DNA from: Phoronis australis
Lineage: Eukaryota; Phoronida; Phoronidae
DNA: 32,504 nt
NCBI GenBank assembly: GCA_002633005.1
Contig: NMRA01000442.1
Location: 247,074-279,577 of the forward strand
Direction of reading: 5' to 3'
This document shows positions 1 through 10,528 of the stretch, piece after piece. The notes under the pieces were generated by a model that had not been told where the DNA came from, made no database searches, and was given only the letters and a program-made list of their open reading frames with translations. Position 1 is the stretch's first letter, and every line of letters begins with the position of its first letter. The position numbers were made by a program, and so were the translations under genes.

Positions 1-1406
1 CCTCTGCAACACGTGAAGCTTGCACGCGCACACTTAAGCAGGGTCACATCTTGAAACAGTTTTAATTCTAGTGGAGGCTGCGAGGTCACTGGTCGTCTGC
101 GCACCGCAGGACGGCACGGGGCTATTACTCAGCAATTTTGTAAATTTAATAGTGAATGACTAATCTGAGGGCAAGAGAACCTTTGTTGGGATCATCCGCT
201 GTTATGATGTTTTCACAGTCATTTGGCGACGTTACGATAAAGCTCTTTGAAAAGGGCTACGCGTTCCGAGTATAATTGTCGTGTCGGGATTTAGATCGCC
301 AGGTAAGATTAACCGCCCAGGGCGGTTGTCTGTCGTAATAAGCGCCCATGTTCGGTTAACCGCCCATCCCCTACTTTAGGCGGATTTTCGATTTAACCGC
401 CCACTGCTCGGTTAACCGCCCTCCCCCGATTTTTTGGATTCGCCAATTTAACCACCCAGGGCGTTAACCCGAACGATTACGGTAGTATTACAGAGAAGGT
501 ATCTATGAAGGACTATCTGGGTTGTGATAGTGGGCTTATGTAATATATGGTATTGAATAAACTGCATCAAGCAAAAAATGATGACAACAGAAAGTATAGC
601 TCAGAAGACAGACATTTTTTATGCCTAAGCATGATTCACTGCACCAATCCCCAAAGCAAAAAATTCTGTAATGACATATGCCAAACTGAATATAAGTCAA
701 GTTTAGACATCAACTTTTGGCCCGGCGCAACCGACAAGGAGCAAATTGACCTGTGTCAAGCGGCTGTTTACACACACAACTCACTAACCATGTCAAGACG
801 GAAATTAAAGGCTGGAGAGACTGGATCGCACATGCGCAGGTTTACAAAATAAAATAATTAAAATTTTCAAGAGGCATGGCTGTGCGAAAATAGTAGAATG
901 GCCAGAAATATCCTAAAACCAGTATTTGAATTGAATAGAAAGTAAAAAAAATCATTGGCAACCAATGTGTGAATAGAAAGGTCGATGTGAAGGGAATGGG
1001 AAAGTCCGTTTTATAAACAGTTATCATGTATTCAAGGGATGTGTGAATGAACAGAAGTAAACGTGATCAGGGGTTATAACTGGTGCACGAATTTTTACAA
1101 ATAGATCAACATGCGTTCCCAAGGTGCGAATGAATAGAAAGTAAACATGCAGACTTCTGCACCATGTTCGAATTAAGAGAAGGGTAAATATTGTTTTTGT
1201 TAAAAAAAGTGGGTGTTCGAAATTTAGTATGTACGATATTGTAGAGTAGTTACCGTAAACGCTGCTTTAAAAAGCAAATATTACCAGACGCAGCATTTGT
1301 AAAACCTTTCAAATTTCTCACTTGAACACCATCCAAAGAAAAATTAAACGGTCAATATACATGTAAAAGAACAATCCTCATTAGAACTGTGGTCAATTAA
1401 TTCCAG
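1..1406. other. Upstream non-coding DNA before gene A exon 2
   Basis: No supported coding exon is seen here. The first ~300 bases are richer in CpG than the rest and could be promoter-proximal, but no exon carrying the MCT first-segment motif (GWxW) is found on the + strand, so exon 1 of gene A is probably left of the window. 309-470 holds a GCCC-rich repeat (separate entry). 925-1190 holds a loosely reiterated motif of the type GAATnGAATAGAAAGTAAA (near 925, 970, 1043, 1127 and 1166), which looks like an old degenerate tandem array. The open frames in this stretch are short and have no recognisable domain. Confidence 0.6.
309..470 (+). repeat. GCCC-rich dispersed repeat, copy 1
   Basis: TTAACCGCCC or a close variant recurs at about 309, 355, 393, 412 and 448, together with AATAAGCGCCCAT near 337. 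A clearly related, same-orientation stretch lies at 30384-30490, where CCCATGCTCGGCTTACTGCCC matches the pattern here, and a third ATAAGCGC-type copy lies at 25371-25460. Reiterated short GCCC units resemble the subterminal repeats of DNA transposons, but I see no clear ends or coding part. Confidence 0.55.
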
Positions 1407-1550
1407 GTGGCCTCATAGTGATGTATGCTGCCATAGGCCAGATGCGATGCCTGGGACTGTACTTTGCTGAACTTCAGAAACTCTTCAACGAAGGATCAAT
1501 GGTTGCAGCAATCTTGCCTTCAGTGCTTTTTGCTATGGCTCCTATCATGA
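1407..1550 (+). CDS. Gene A exon 2 (segment 1 end to segment 2)
   Basis: Acceptor TTCCAG at 1401-1406, donor GTGAGT at 1551. The exon is 144 bp with phase 1 at both ends, exactly as in B and C. It encodes the end of segment 1 with GQMRCLGLYFAELQKLF and most of segment 2. Confidence 0.9.
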
Positions 1551-4500
1551 GTGAGTCATTGTCCTACAGCGAGGTATCTTGTTGGTCTTGCTCACTCACA
1601 AGTGTTTGCATTTAGACCTAATCTTTAAGGTTACGTGGCCTTTATCGACAAGGTTGAGTATTTGAGACAACTATCTATAAACTATAGAATTTACCCAGGT
1701 AAAATAATGTGATTTTCCGAAGACCAAGCAGAACACATTTAGAATTTGATTTTTGGCTATCCAGTAACACCCATCTCATGCTCGCACCCAGGAGGGGCTC
1801 TGGGGGCTCAAATGAGCCCCCCCCCCATTTAGCGAAGTGGGCAAAAAAGGTCGGCCTCTGAGAAACAAAAAGACCGAGAAAATGAGACAAAAGTCCACTA
1901 AACAAGCACAAACGCCCAATTCACAGTGGTGCCCTCGTTTTTTTTTAGTCCGCCCGCTAATTTGTTACCATAAGGTCCACCACGTTTTTTTTAGTCCGCC
2001 CGCTATTTTGTTACCAAAAGGTCCACCACGTCAGAATTCGAGCTCCCCCACATTGAAGGCTGGGTGGTAATGTCTGACCACATAATTTTATTAAAATTTA
2101 GCAAAAATGAATTCACAGCAAAACAATGGTATCAATTACATGACCAAATTCCATGTTATGTAAAGGCCGAATATGAAATTTCAAAAATCTTGTTGATTTT
2201 AGTTTCATGCAACTTTTGCTTTTTACGAAACTCCTGCAAGTCCCAATTTTTCATAGCCCTTCATGCATACTGTACTTCGTACAATTATGAACAGTGTTTT
2301 GGAGACCAGTGTATAGAGTGCGGTTATATCTGAAACTAATTTTCATTTAAATCCAACGATGTTCCGAAGTTAACAAAATATGGACAATTATCCAGGGTCA
2401 TCACACATGACCTGGGACGATTATTTCAGCACCAGTGATTATAAACTTTGTACTGAATGAGTGAACTGTACAGGAACTCCATCTGGAACTTCATTCCAAC
2501 ATCACTGCCAATCATGACTAGTACTTTTCATGGAAAGTTAGCAGCCATTTTGTGATTTGGTAGTGTGGTCACCTCAGAGGAAACAAAATCTGAAATGCAC
2601 TCTGGTCAATCTTAGATGTATGGTTTTTGCTGTGGTGGTAGACTCTTTCTCTGCAAACTGTTACATTCATGACACACCCCCTTCTGTTACAGGTTTGATA
2701 TCCAGTGCTCTTGCCTCTTTGTACGGCACCCGTCCTGTTGTTCTCATAGGAATAGCCTTCTCAGTGCTGGCTTATGTACTGACCTTCTTTTCTGCTAACA
2801 CGGCCCAGTTTATAATATTCTACAGCTTGCCTACCTCAGTAGGCTTGGGCCTCATCTATACACCCACACAGATCCTGGTGGCTTGTTACTTCGTTAAGAA
2901 CAGCTCCTTGGCACAGGGTATCATCAACACAGGCACGTCACTGGCTGGAATCTCGCTACCCTACATTTTCAGGTGGGTTGAGGTTATCTGTGGTTGTCCC
3001 CCACCCCCTTACGAGATAATAGATCTGCCAGAGTTACGACAATGTAAATGAGCGTGTGAAAAACAGAAAATATTTTGTCTTCCTAAAACTGCTATTGGTT
3101 TGTTTTACACCAACCTGTAGCCTATTTACACACATTTTGGTGGTCATTTCTCCTGAAAACTTCAGAAGAACGAGGTGTATCAACCCACTCATCAAGAAAT
3201 TATCTTTGTCAAAAACTGAAATGTCAGTTTTGCTTTTATCACTTAATGTGTTAATTTAATGTGAAAGCATTACTTTTTCTTACACCCAAGTTCAAGTTGC
3301 ACTACATAATATCGTCCTGTAGTATGCATGGCACCACTTAATATGTGTTATATGATCAACGGTGTCAATGATAATGACAGTATTTTAATACTGACTGTCA
3401 TCCCATCGTAATTGATTTCAAGATAATATTCAATGTATTTATTATAGTTGGTAATTGACTGCAAGGTATATAATATCCAATGTATTATAGTTGGTAATTG
3501 ATTTCAAGGTATATAATATTCAATGTATTATAGTTGGTAATTGATTTCAAGGTATATAATATTCAATGTATTACAGTTGGTAATTCAGATTCTTAATGAA
3601 AAACCTATTTTATCAGAGACTTATCGTAAGTCAATCACTACTCAACTCAACCAGTATCTATCGTATCCACTCAAGTACAAGCCCAAGGGAAAGCTTGAAT
3701 AACAAAGGGGAATTTATACACGAGTGGGTTGCTGTTAAACATTTGTGTGCAAGACCTTGGGTTTGTATCACACATTCATGCGCATACTGTAATATCACAA
3801 ACTGACGCACTTGCGATGAATGCTCGCTGTCAACAGGTTCTAATTTTTAGGCAGCTTTGCACTAGCTCGCTCATCGACAGGGCACCGGTGAGTTTTATTT
3901 GACATAGACTGAGAGGCAAGACGAGTAGGTACATACCCAAACAAGTGTGTTTATATGCAAGAAAAATTGGGGGTGGGCTTGTAGTTGAGTGGGAGGGCTT
4001 GCTTCACTCAAAAGTGTAGGAAGGACTTAACCACATGGTGGAAGTGCTATACTGTGGTCACCTGCACCGCTTCAACCACAAACGAAGTTCGACATCTTGG
4101 CAATTTGTCTATTGCAGCTTTCTGGTTGACGCCTATGGGTTTCGCGGAACCATGTTGATCTTAGGCGGTATCCTGGCCAACACGATGATGGCAGCCATGT
4201 TGTTCAGACCACTGGAATTCTGGGAACCAGCCAAAGCCAAATCCACATTTGGTAAACAACAGGACACAGCGAATGGAAATGATTATGAAGGCAATGCAAG
4301 TCGCGGGCAATATGAAAATTCCACTGATGGAGACAATGAAGATAAAGTATCATTGTTCGACGATTCAAGTGCAGAGCATAGAACAATGTATAATGTATCA
4401 GCCACAGGATCAATGATAATTCTAGGCAAGATGTTTACTGCTAGTCAACAAGAATTGGAAGACATACAGAAACTCGAGCAGACTGAAGGACAAGAGGAGA

Positions 4501-7323
4501 GTCCTAGCAAATTAAGGCGTTGGTTGAGTGCCATTAATAAGGTCATGAACTTTTCCTTGTTGAAAAAACCGGCATTTCTCATTCACACAGTATCATCTGG
4601 TTGTGGATTTGCCGTCTACATGGTCACGTCTGTGATGCTGCCATCTCATGCCATAGATTTAGGGATACCAAACGACCAAAGCTATGCATTGCTCTCAATA
4701 GGCACAATTGCTGAAGTCCCGGCAAGGATTCTGATAACCTTTCTGGCAGACCGATGGGGAAATACAAAACATGGTCAAAAGTAAGATTAACAGCAACATA
4801 ATTATGAAAATGTATTAAATGTGTATTTAACCCTTATCCTGCGCTAGGCGAGGTCAGCCGACATGCCAATTATCCTATTAAAATGCGTTGGGTGTACTCA
4901 ATCGACTATAATAAATTACAGCTGGGCTGCGCTAGGAGAGTGCACTCACCCCAGGACACTTGTGATTTTCATTCAGAAATTGTAAGAGCCCTGGAATGTT
5001 GTTTAGATATGTGAACATGAGCATTTCATACTTCACAACTTCCTCTACTGTTCTCCAATTTAAACCATATGGCTGTGATTACTAGTTTGAGAGATCTTGG
5101 CAGGTTTATGTAAGTGTAGACACATAGTTTCATTATATGGCTGGAGTCATACGGGAGAGGATGACAGTGGATCAGTTTACTTTCACCAAGGCTATGATAA
5201 AGACTCATATATGGTGAAATTCTCCATTAAATTCTGCACAAGTTTTGTATTTGACTTCTTTTCTGTTAATTTAATATTTCCCCTTCAAATTTCCAATTTA
5301 AAATTGTTAGGTCGTTTGTCTAGGTGACCTCCACAACAGCTTAGTGTAAAGCAGTAGTGGAGAACCTACATAGCTCAGCACACAAGGAAAGTAGTCTGAA
5401 TTGAGGCTCAGCAGGATAAGGGTTAAAGAATTAAACTATTTATCTTGTGTATCGTTTGTGATGGAATTTTCATCTATCAGTTGGCATCGAGATACACTTG
5501 GCGTTTGTTGGTAGTTGCTCTGGGAAAAACAGACTTCATTTATTTAATCCATATTATTCAATACTTTGTTATTTTTTAAATTTACTGTTAATAACTGATG
5601 GAAAACGCAGTCAATGATTAACAGAGCCTTTTTCTGAAAGGTTTCAGATGATGTCCGTCTGCATGGTATTATCCGGAGTCTTCAGTTTCCTCATGAGTAA
5701 TTCTACGACCTACATAAATCTTGCCGTCTACTTTTCAATCCACACGTTTCTCATGGGCGGGGGATTCCTGGCACTCAACGTTGATGTGCTGCGTGATGCC
5801 ATCGGGCTAGAAAAGCTGTCTAATGGAGGGCTTGGTCTGAGCCTTCTTTTTACGGGGATTACGAATGGTCTGGCGCCCTTGTTTGTGGGTAAGTCTGTCA
5901 TTGTTTATAGCATATTTGTGCTGAAACTGGTGTCCCACGACAAAATCAAACTTGCAGAGTTACTCTCAATGTAAATACCCCTCAACTGACCAAGGGTACG
6001 GCAAAAAGAGTCATAATAATTCTGATCAGAACGCAGTCTGGAAGACAAGAAATTTCCAAACAAAAATATATTTTGAAGTTAGTTCATATCAGCATAGTAT
6101 GTACGACACCGTGATCATTAATTATGACGAGCTAAAATTCACAGCATTTTCAGAATGTTGTACGAGTTTAGATTAATTTTGGAAATGAACATTGATTGAG
6201 TTTAAAGTAGCGCTCTAACCCGTAACATGGTGCCTACCACAATTTTGTCACAAACTAATGTTATTGACGTTTACGTAATACATCACATTTTTACAGCAAT
6301 GCATGCATATCAGATATTAAATTTTCTTACATGTGAATTGTATTTCATAATTTAGATAAGCGATATCACATCATAATTCACTGTTGGTGAGTGCTAGATT
6401 CCCTGTTCATACCAAAGAGGTTATCAATTTCAAAACAGATCTAAAGGTTATAACTCTGGATCTGAACACTTTGAAACCGTTTTAAAAGTCGTAACTAGCC
6501 CGGTTACAACCCTATGTAGGAGTGTTAAACTACAATGACCTGAAAAGCCCATAAATCACTTCTTGTCAACATATTGAGGAATAAGATAAGACCAACTTTA
6601 TAACAGAACATGATATAAATTGAGAGGTGTCAACAGAAGGCGTGAGTTTATTGCTGCTTTAAACTCGGGAAATTGCTCTCTAAAAAGCGTAATAAGCCAT
6701 TAACTGTGCTTATGTATAGAAGGAACTGAACGACAATTTGAACACCATCTATGCTAAACAAAGTGCAGTTGTATTCACTGACAACTTGTAAATGTGATTT
6801 AAAAAATTCCGCAAACAGGTGACCTTTGCACTAATGACGTACTCGGCGACTCACATGGCCCGCATCATGCAGTGTTATTCCCCAGCACCACGTCACGATA
6901 CTTACTTGACAACATTCACAATGATTTGCAGCGATCATTTTCACTACAAAACTTATTCTTAAAATCATTTGGCAATTTTCAACCTACTTCATATTTACAT
7001 CGTTGCTATATGTTGTGTTTCTAACTAATTTGGCCATTAGCAATCGCACATAAGGAATGACCCTGCCTGTTCCACTTCAAGGTAAGTTAGCATAATATCC
7101 ACCAATCAAGTTAATGACATGCAATGCCAAGAATTACTAGCACCAGGTGTTTATTTTTCCAGGAGCAATGAGAGATTACTATGGTAACTACAAAGGAGGA
7201 TTCAATCTCTTGGGTACGATGGGAATTACAGGCGGTCTGTTGCTATGGTTACAACTGGTGGTGCAACGAAGAGAAAAAGCAAACAGGATTCAGATGGATG
7301 AAACCTCTGTGGAAAATGATTAA
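1407..7323 (+). CDS. Gene A: SLC16-type monocarboxylate transporter-like protein (5' exon missing)
   Basis: Multi-exon gene, join(1407-1550, 2693-2972, 4118-4780, 5641-5888, 7163-7323). Every junction is GT-AG and the phases add up, giving about 498 codons plus an unseen first exon. The product matches the SLC16/MCT family of 12-segment proton-linked solute transporters. Seen directly: a segment-1 remnant with GQMRCLGLYFAE, a GTRP turn after segment 2, YFVK..S.LAQG before segment 5, YGFRG before segment 6, a long charged loop with GSMIILG, PARI...LAD in segment 8, and GLEKLSNGGLG before segment 11. The classical GWxW of segment 1 would lie in exon 1, which is not in the window. Relative to B and C it is the most diverged copy, has an additional intron in the exon 4 block, and has lost the arginine after YFVK (KNSS instead of KYRS). 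Likely a membrane transporter of organic acids or related small solutes; substrate unknown. The fold and family are well supported, the substrate is inference. Confidence 0.88.
1939..2035 (+). repeat. 46-bp tandem duplication with T-runs, in gene A intron 2
   Basis: A run of T followed by AGTCCGCCCGCTA and GGTCCACCACGT occurs twice, the core starting at 1947 and 1993 (period 46). Just upstream, 1795-1828 has a GGGCTC/GAGCCC inverted pair followed by a run of C. Together these look like the remnant of a dispersed repeat. The open frames crossing it carry no recognisable domain. Confidence 0.5.
2693..2972 (+). CDS. Gene A exon 3 (segments 2-5)
   Basis: Acceptor GTTACAG ending at 2692, donor GTGGGT at 2973 (less common but valid). 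The exon is 280 bp, phase 1 to phase 2, the same size as in B and C. It encodes GTRPVV, the glycine-rich segment 4 (SVGLGLIY) and YFVKNSSLAQG before segment 5, the MCT counterpart of the YFxKRRxLAxG signature. Confidence 0.92.
3408..3585 (+). repeat. 43-bp tandem repeat, four units, in gene A intron 3
   Basis: Four consecutive units of exactly 43 bp begin at 3408, 3451, 3494 and 3537, each starting GTAATTGA and ending ATAGTTG or ACAGTTG, followed by a partial unit (GTAATT) to 3585. The last two are almost identical and the first is the most diverged, so the array probably grew from one side. AT-rich minisatellite in the 1.1-kb intron between exons 3 and 4a. Confidence 0.95.
4118..4780 (+). 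CDS. Gene A exon 4a (segments 6-8 and cytoplasmic loop)
   Basis: Acceptor CTATTGCAG ending at 4117, donor GTAAGA at 4781. It begins in phase 2 and ends after two bases of a Lys codon. Encodes YGFRGTM, segment 6, RPLEFWEP, a loop of roughly 120 residues rich in D/E/N/S that contains GSMIILG, then segments 7 and 8 (PARILITFLADRWG). In B and C the same coding block continues without an intron. Confidence 0.92.
4831..5422. mobile_element. piggyBac-like non-autonomous element (MITE), 592 bp
   Basis: A 12-bp terminal inverted repeat, CCCTTATCCTGC at 4831-4842 and its reverse complement at 5411-5422, is exact. It is flanked on both sides by the tetranucleotide TTAA (4827-4830 and 5423-5426). TTAA target duplication and CCY-type ends are the hallmark of the piggyBac superfamily. 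A subterminal direct repeat TGCGCTAGGnGAG occurs near 4840 and 4928. No transposase frame is present, so it would have been mobilised in trans. It lies wholly inside the intron that only gene A has. Confidence 0.85.
5641..5888 (+). CDS. Gene A exon 4b (segments 9-11)
   Basis: The acceptor is CTGAAAG ending at 5640, which restores a Lys codon and the frame FQMMSVC. Using the CAG six bases further on would break the alignment with B and C. Donor GTAAGT at 5889, phase 1. Encodes GGGFLALNVDVLRDAIGLEK and SNGGLGLSLLF, the MCT region around segments 10-11. Confidence 0.9.
6655..7085 (+). mobile_element. Dispersed ~430-bp element E1, copy in gene A last intron
   Basis: This stretch is similar over most of its length to the reverse complement of 13221-13635 in gene B intron 3. 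Shared landmarks include GGAACTgAACGACAAT, CAGTTGTATTCA, TGACAACTTGTAAAT, CACGTCACGATACTTAC and TTGGCAATTTTCAAC. No coding capacity is seen. The two copies sit at non-homologous intron positions, so it is a dispersed non-autonomous element rather than a trace of the gene duplication. Its superfamily is not recognised. Confidence 0.75.
7163..7323 (+). CDS. Gene A exon 5 (segment 12, C-terminus)
   Basis: Acceptor TTTTTCCAG ending at 7162, stop TAA at 7321-7323. Encodes GAMRDYYGNYKGGFNLLG, segment 12 ending LLLWLQL, then a short basic and acidic cytoplasmic tail. The R-D-x(2)-G-x-YK pattern aligns with B and C. Confidence 0.9.
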
Positions 7324-10300
7324 AAGGCGAGACTGCAAACAAAAGTTGAGATAACATCATTTCCTGCTGTTTACGGCAACCTCTATCTTATTTACATTGA
7401 CACGATGTTTCAGTGGGTCATTTCTCTGGCCATTATCAGTTGTCACAGCGTTTTCAGAAGAACGAGCTTGCCTATCTGGTACACTCGCGGTGGGGTCTTG
7501 CATTGTATTTTTGCCGGTGCATGGCGAGGTTTGACCCTGGGATCAGCACTCTAACCACTAAGCCACTAAGTCATCCTAGTTGTATGAGTGCTGGTCTGCC
7601 AACTGAAAGGTCCCAGGTTCAAACTGCGCGACATGCACCTCAAAAATATAATTGATTACATAGGCGTTAGTAACAAGAAAATATTTTGTGCTGGCTAGAT
7701 TGTTAGTTTGTTTTTGACCAACGGCATTAGCCGGTAGTTACTAGCTACAAATTGCAAGAAAAATACTAATTGAACATTTTAGGAAAGGGTAGCATAGAGG
7801 ATCACAAATTCCACAAATGATCATGACAGAGATGACCAGTTTGAGCATGCCCGATATTGCACCGTGTGTGAGCGGTCAAAAAGTTTTCCTGCTTTTATTA
7901 GCAAGAGGTTGAAGGTACCCTTTCAAATGAACAGTTGGTGCTATTAAGATGACCGTCTTTCTGTCTGCTCCTGAACCAGTTTAATGTTATGTTATCAGGT
8001 GCTGTCTCAGTTATAATATTTCTTGAGATAAACAAAATTTGATGCGATAGGATGTATAAAGATAAATGTCAGCAACCGAGAAGACTATTGATATTTGTTC
8101 TGGGTTAGGTTTTTCATCATTTGGTAATGTATTAGGAAATAATTTTTCTAGTATACCTCTGTCCTGATTTGGTTTTGAATTTACCGTGATAGCCTCCTAC
8201 CCATGTTGAAGACAATCCCTTGTAAGCCAATAAAACATAAGATAAGTGGTTCTGATCAGTGCCAAACTCATTTTGAAACCTGTACTTCTTGATCGAAAGA
8301 AAAAAGAAAGATACGGATAAGTTTCATGAGGCACTAGCAGGCTGCAGAATAACAGAAAGACCACCCTTTGGGTTTGCATTTTTGTAGGTATTTTTATGGG
8401 CTGTTTACGTTCTAGTAAAATGTGCGAAGTTGTTGAATAATGCTATTTCATGTAATTACTTGATGTATTTGTATGTCCATTTGGTGGTTTACATACATAG
8501 AAATTAATGCTAACAGTGAATTGTATTTAATTTTTGTAAACCTTGGTTGTAGCAGTCAATAAGCAATATTAAATGGCATTTGTTGTTGTTTTTGTTGGCA
8601 CTCATGACCGCTACACCTGCATGGTTTAGTTTTGTAAGACTAGCAAAATGTACGAATTTGGATAATTTCAGAAAGTCACAGCTCAGAAATGATTGACGAG
8701 ATTCTTATGAAAGTTTCACAATATATATTCAATAGAATTCCCCAATATGCTGTCAGGAATTGTTACGTGGTACCAAACACTAGAACTCTTGTATTAGGAC
8801 TCAAAAGTTCAGTACACTGTGATAAATGAAAACAAAAGGATATTTTAGAAAACTAGCAGTGTTTATGAGATTTTATCCTAAACATAAAAAATTGGTCTCA
8901 TTATAGATACCATTGTTTAGATACAAATGTTCCCCTCCTTTTTGCTAATTTTACTAAAATGACGTGGTCATGTGACCCAATTAGTGGCAGTTTGCTTAAA
9001 AAGTCAAAAATCTAATTTTACAGGGTTTCTGCTGTCAGAAAATAAATGGTTTTGCGGAGATAAAATTAAAGTTTTGTAGAAATTTGGCTCAATACACATA
9101 CATGTAAATAAGATCCTAAACAACCTACGGTAGAAACTTGACAATTTCGGGCAAAAAGAACGACAATTTTTTTTTTCATTTTTCAAAGGCTACTAGGATA
9201 GTTAAGAATACCATATCTACGATTTGTCAGAGTTCTTAGTACTGTTATAGAATTGATTTAGTGCTTTTTATCTTTTATGAAAAAGTGAAAAAAATAAAAT
9301 CTCACTCATCGGCCAATAATAATCGGTCCTAAATTTGAGATATTTTACCGTGCTTGATGCTGATGTCATCACTTTGAGGGGTCGCGTGCTCTTGGAATGT
9401 CAAACTTTTCTTGGCCCATGATTCGATCCTAGCACAGTACAAAACATTTCTCACTTCCAAGTGTGCAGTCCTGGTGGATTTTTTAATCCATTATGAAGGG
9501 ATTGTGCTGGCTTTGGACCATTACCTCGGCTTTTTGATCCTGAACGATCCTGAACAGTGAAAATAAGGTTTGGAGTTTATTTTAATTTTTGCATACAAAA
9601 AGTTTTTCGAATTTTTCATGTTTTGGCTTTCTACAGGGAACATAGGTGGAGGCCAGTGATAGCACTACCTACTGCAAAACTAAAAATTACATGCAGTACC
9701 AGCTATTTTTGACGCTGCAGTCTATAAAAACCGAATCTGCACTAAAAAGCTGAGCCTTGTCAGTCTTTGAATGACAAAAATCGGTGAACTACAACAGACT
9801 AACGCAGAAACTCATGTAGTGCATCACCAGCTGCTGGCTCCTGCAGTGTATTCCCAGGGTGTACTCTTTCAAGGTCAGCTTGTGTACCAAACCCAGCAAT
9901 AGAAGACTTATATTAATCCCCAAAAAATCCCACATATGTATAGGTAGGTGTGCACTGAAAAATACAGAAAGTAATAAAGAAAGTAATCCTCTAATCAGCA
10001 AAACATTAATAAACTTGAGCTTTGTCATTCACTAGAATCATGACCTATTTTACCTGTGACCTATTAGTTACGAACAGCATTATGAAACAGCCACAGTGTA
10101 TACATAAAGCATGTCAATAACATTTTATAGATATTGTTTTGTCTGATCCAAAAGAGTAAGTCACTGGTTAGGTCTGATTTCCTCAGGCATTAGTCAGACA
10201 TTGGATGTTGAGTACAGCATAAAATGAATGTGCCGGAGTGACCTTTCAATATTGCCTTATAGCTAAAGTGCAAGCAAGCAAATTTGCCCATACAGTCACG

Positions 10301-10368
10301 TCTGTCTGGGATGAAATTCTACTGCTTTGTGAAATGATATTTATCAAGATTTAGTCAGCTGGCAAGAA
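7324..10368. other. Intergenic DNA between genes A and B
   Basis: No supported exon is seen. The proximal part is probably gene A 3' UTR. 7526-7630 holds a head-to-head pair of tRNA-like sequences. The rest (about 7660-10300) is AT-rich with only short, domain-free frames. A possible polyadenylation hexamer AATAAA lies at 8229-8234, about 900 bp after the gene A stop, and another near 9294. A 5' UTR or untranslated exon of gene B may lie near the right end but cannot be defined from sequence alone. Confidence 0.6.
7526..7630. repeat. Head-to-head tRNA-like (SINE-type) sequences
   Basis: On the minus strand, 7526-7570 reads like a tRNA 5' half (GTGGCTTAGTGGTTAGAG, an A-box) followed by a B-box-like GGGTCAAACC. 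On the plus strand, 7570-7630 reads GTATGAGTGCTGGTCTGCCA followed by the B-box-like GGTTCAAACT. The two halves are imperfect reverse complements of each other, sharing CAGCACTC and the (G/C)TTTGA.CCTGGGA block. This is a tRNA-derived repeat in palindromic arrangement, too degenerate for a working tRNA gene. Confidence 0.55.
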
Positions 10369-10528
10369 ATGTCTAAGGGGAATCTAGAGACAAGAACTGA
10401 CCATGACCTGGGGCCAACAGAGATAGTCAAACAGGAACAACCCCCCATCAACAGAGACACAACTGGACAGACATATTCTGACCTGAGGCCATGGATAGAC
10501 AAAGGATGGGCCTGGGTCATTGTGGCTG
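10369..10528 (+). CDS. Gene B exon 1 (N-terminus, segment 1 start)
   Basis: ATG at 10369, donor GTGAGT at 10529, ending in phase 1 inside a Gly codon. Encodes a hydrophilic N-terminus and the MCT motif DKGWAWVIVA. The last ~40 bases and the first ~11 intron bases are identical to gene C (up to 23741). Confidence 0.88.

Noticed and set aside
1675-2333. Short frames in gene A intron 2
   Set aside because: Overlap homopolymer runs and a tandem duplication; no domain and no homologue recognised.
3408-3585. CRISPR array
   Set aside because: Units are contiguous 43-bp repeats with no unique spacers, in an animal intron.
9723-9730. TATAAAAA as a TATA box of gene B
   Set aside because: About 640 bp before the start codon in AT-rich DNA with no other promoter evidence; chance occurrence is likely.
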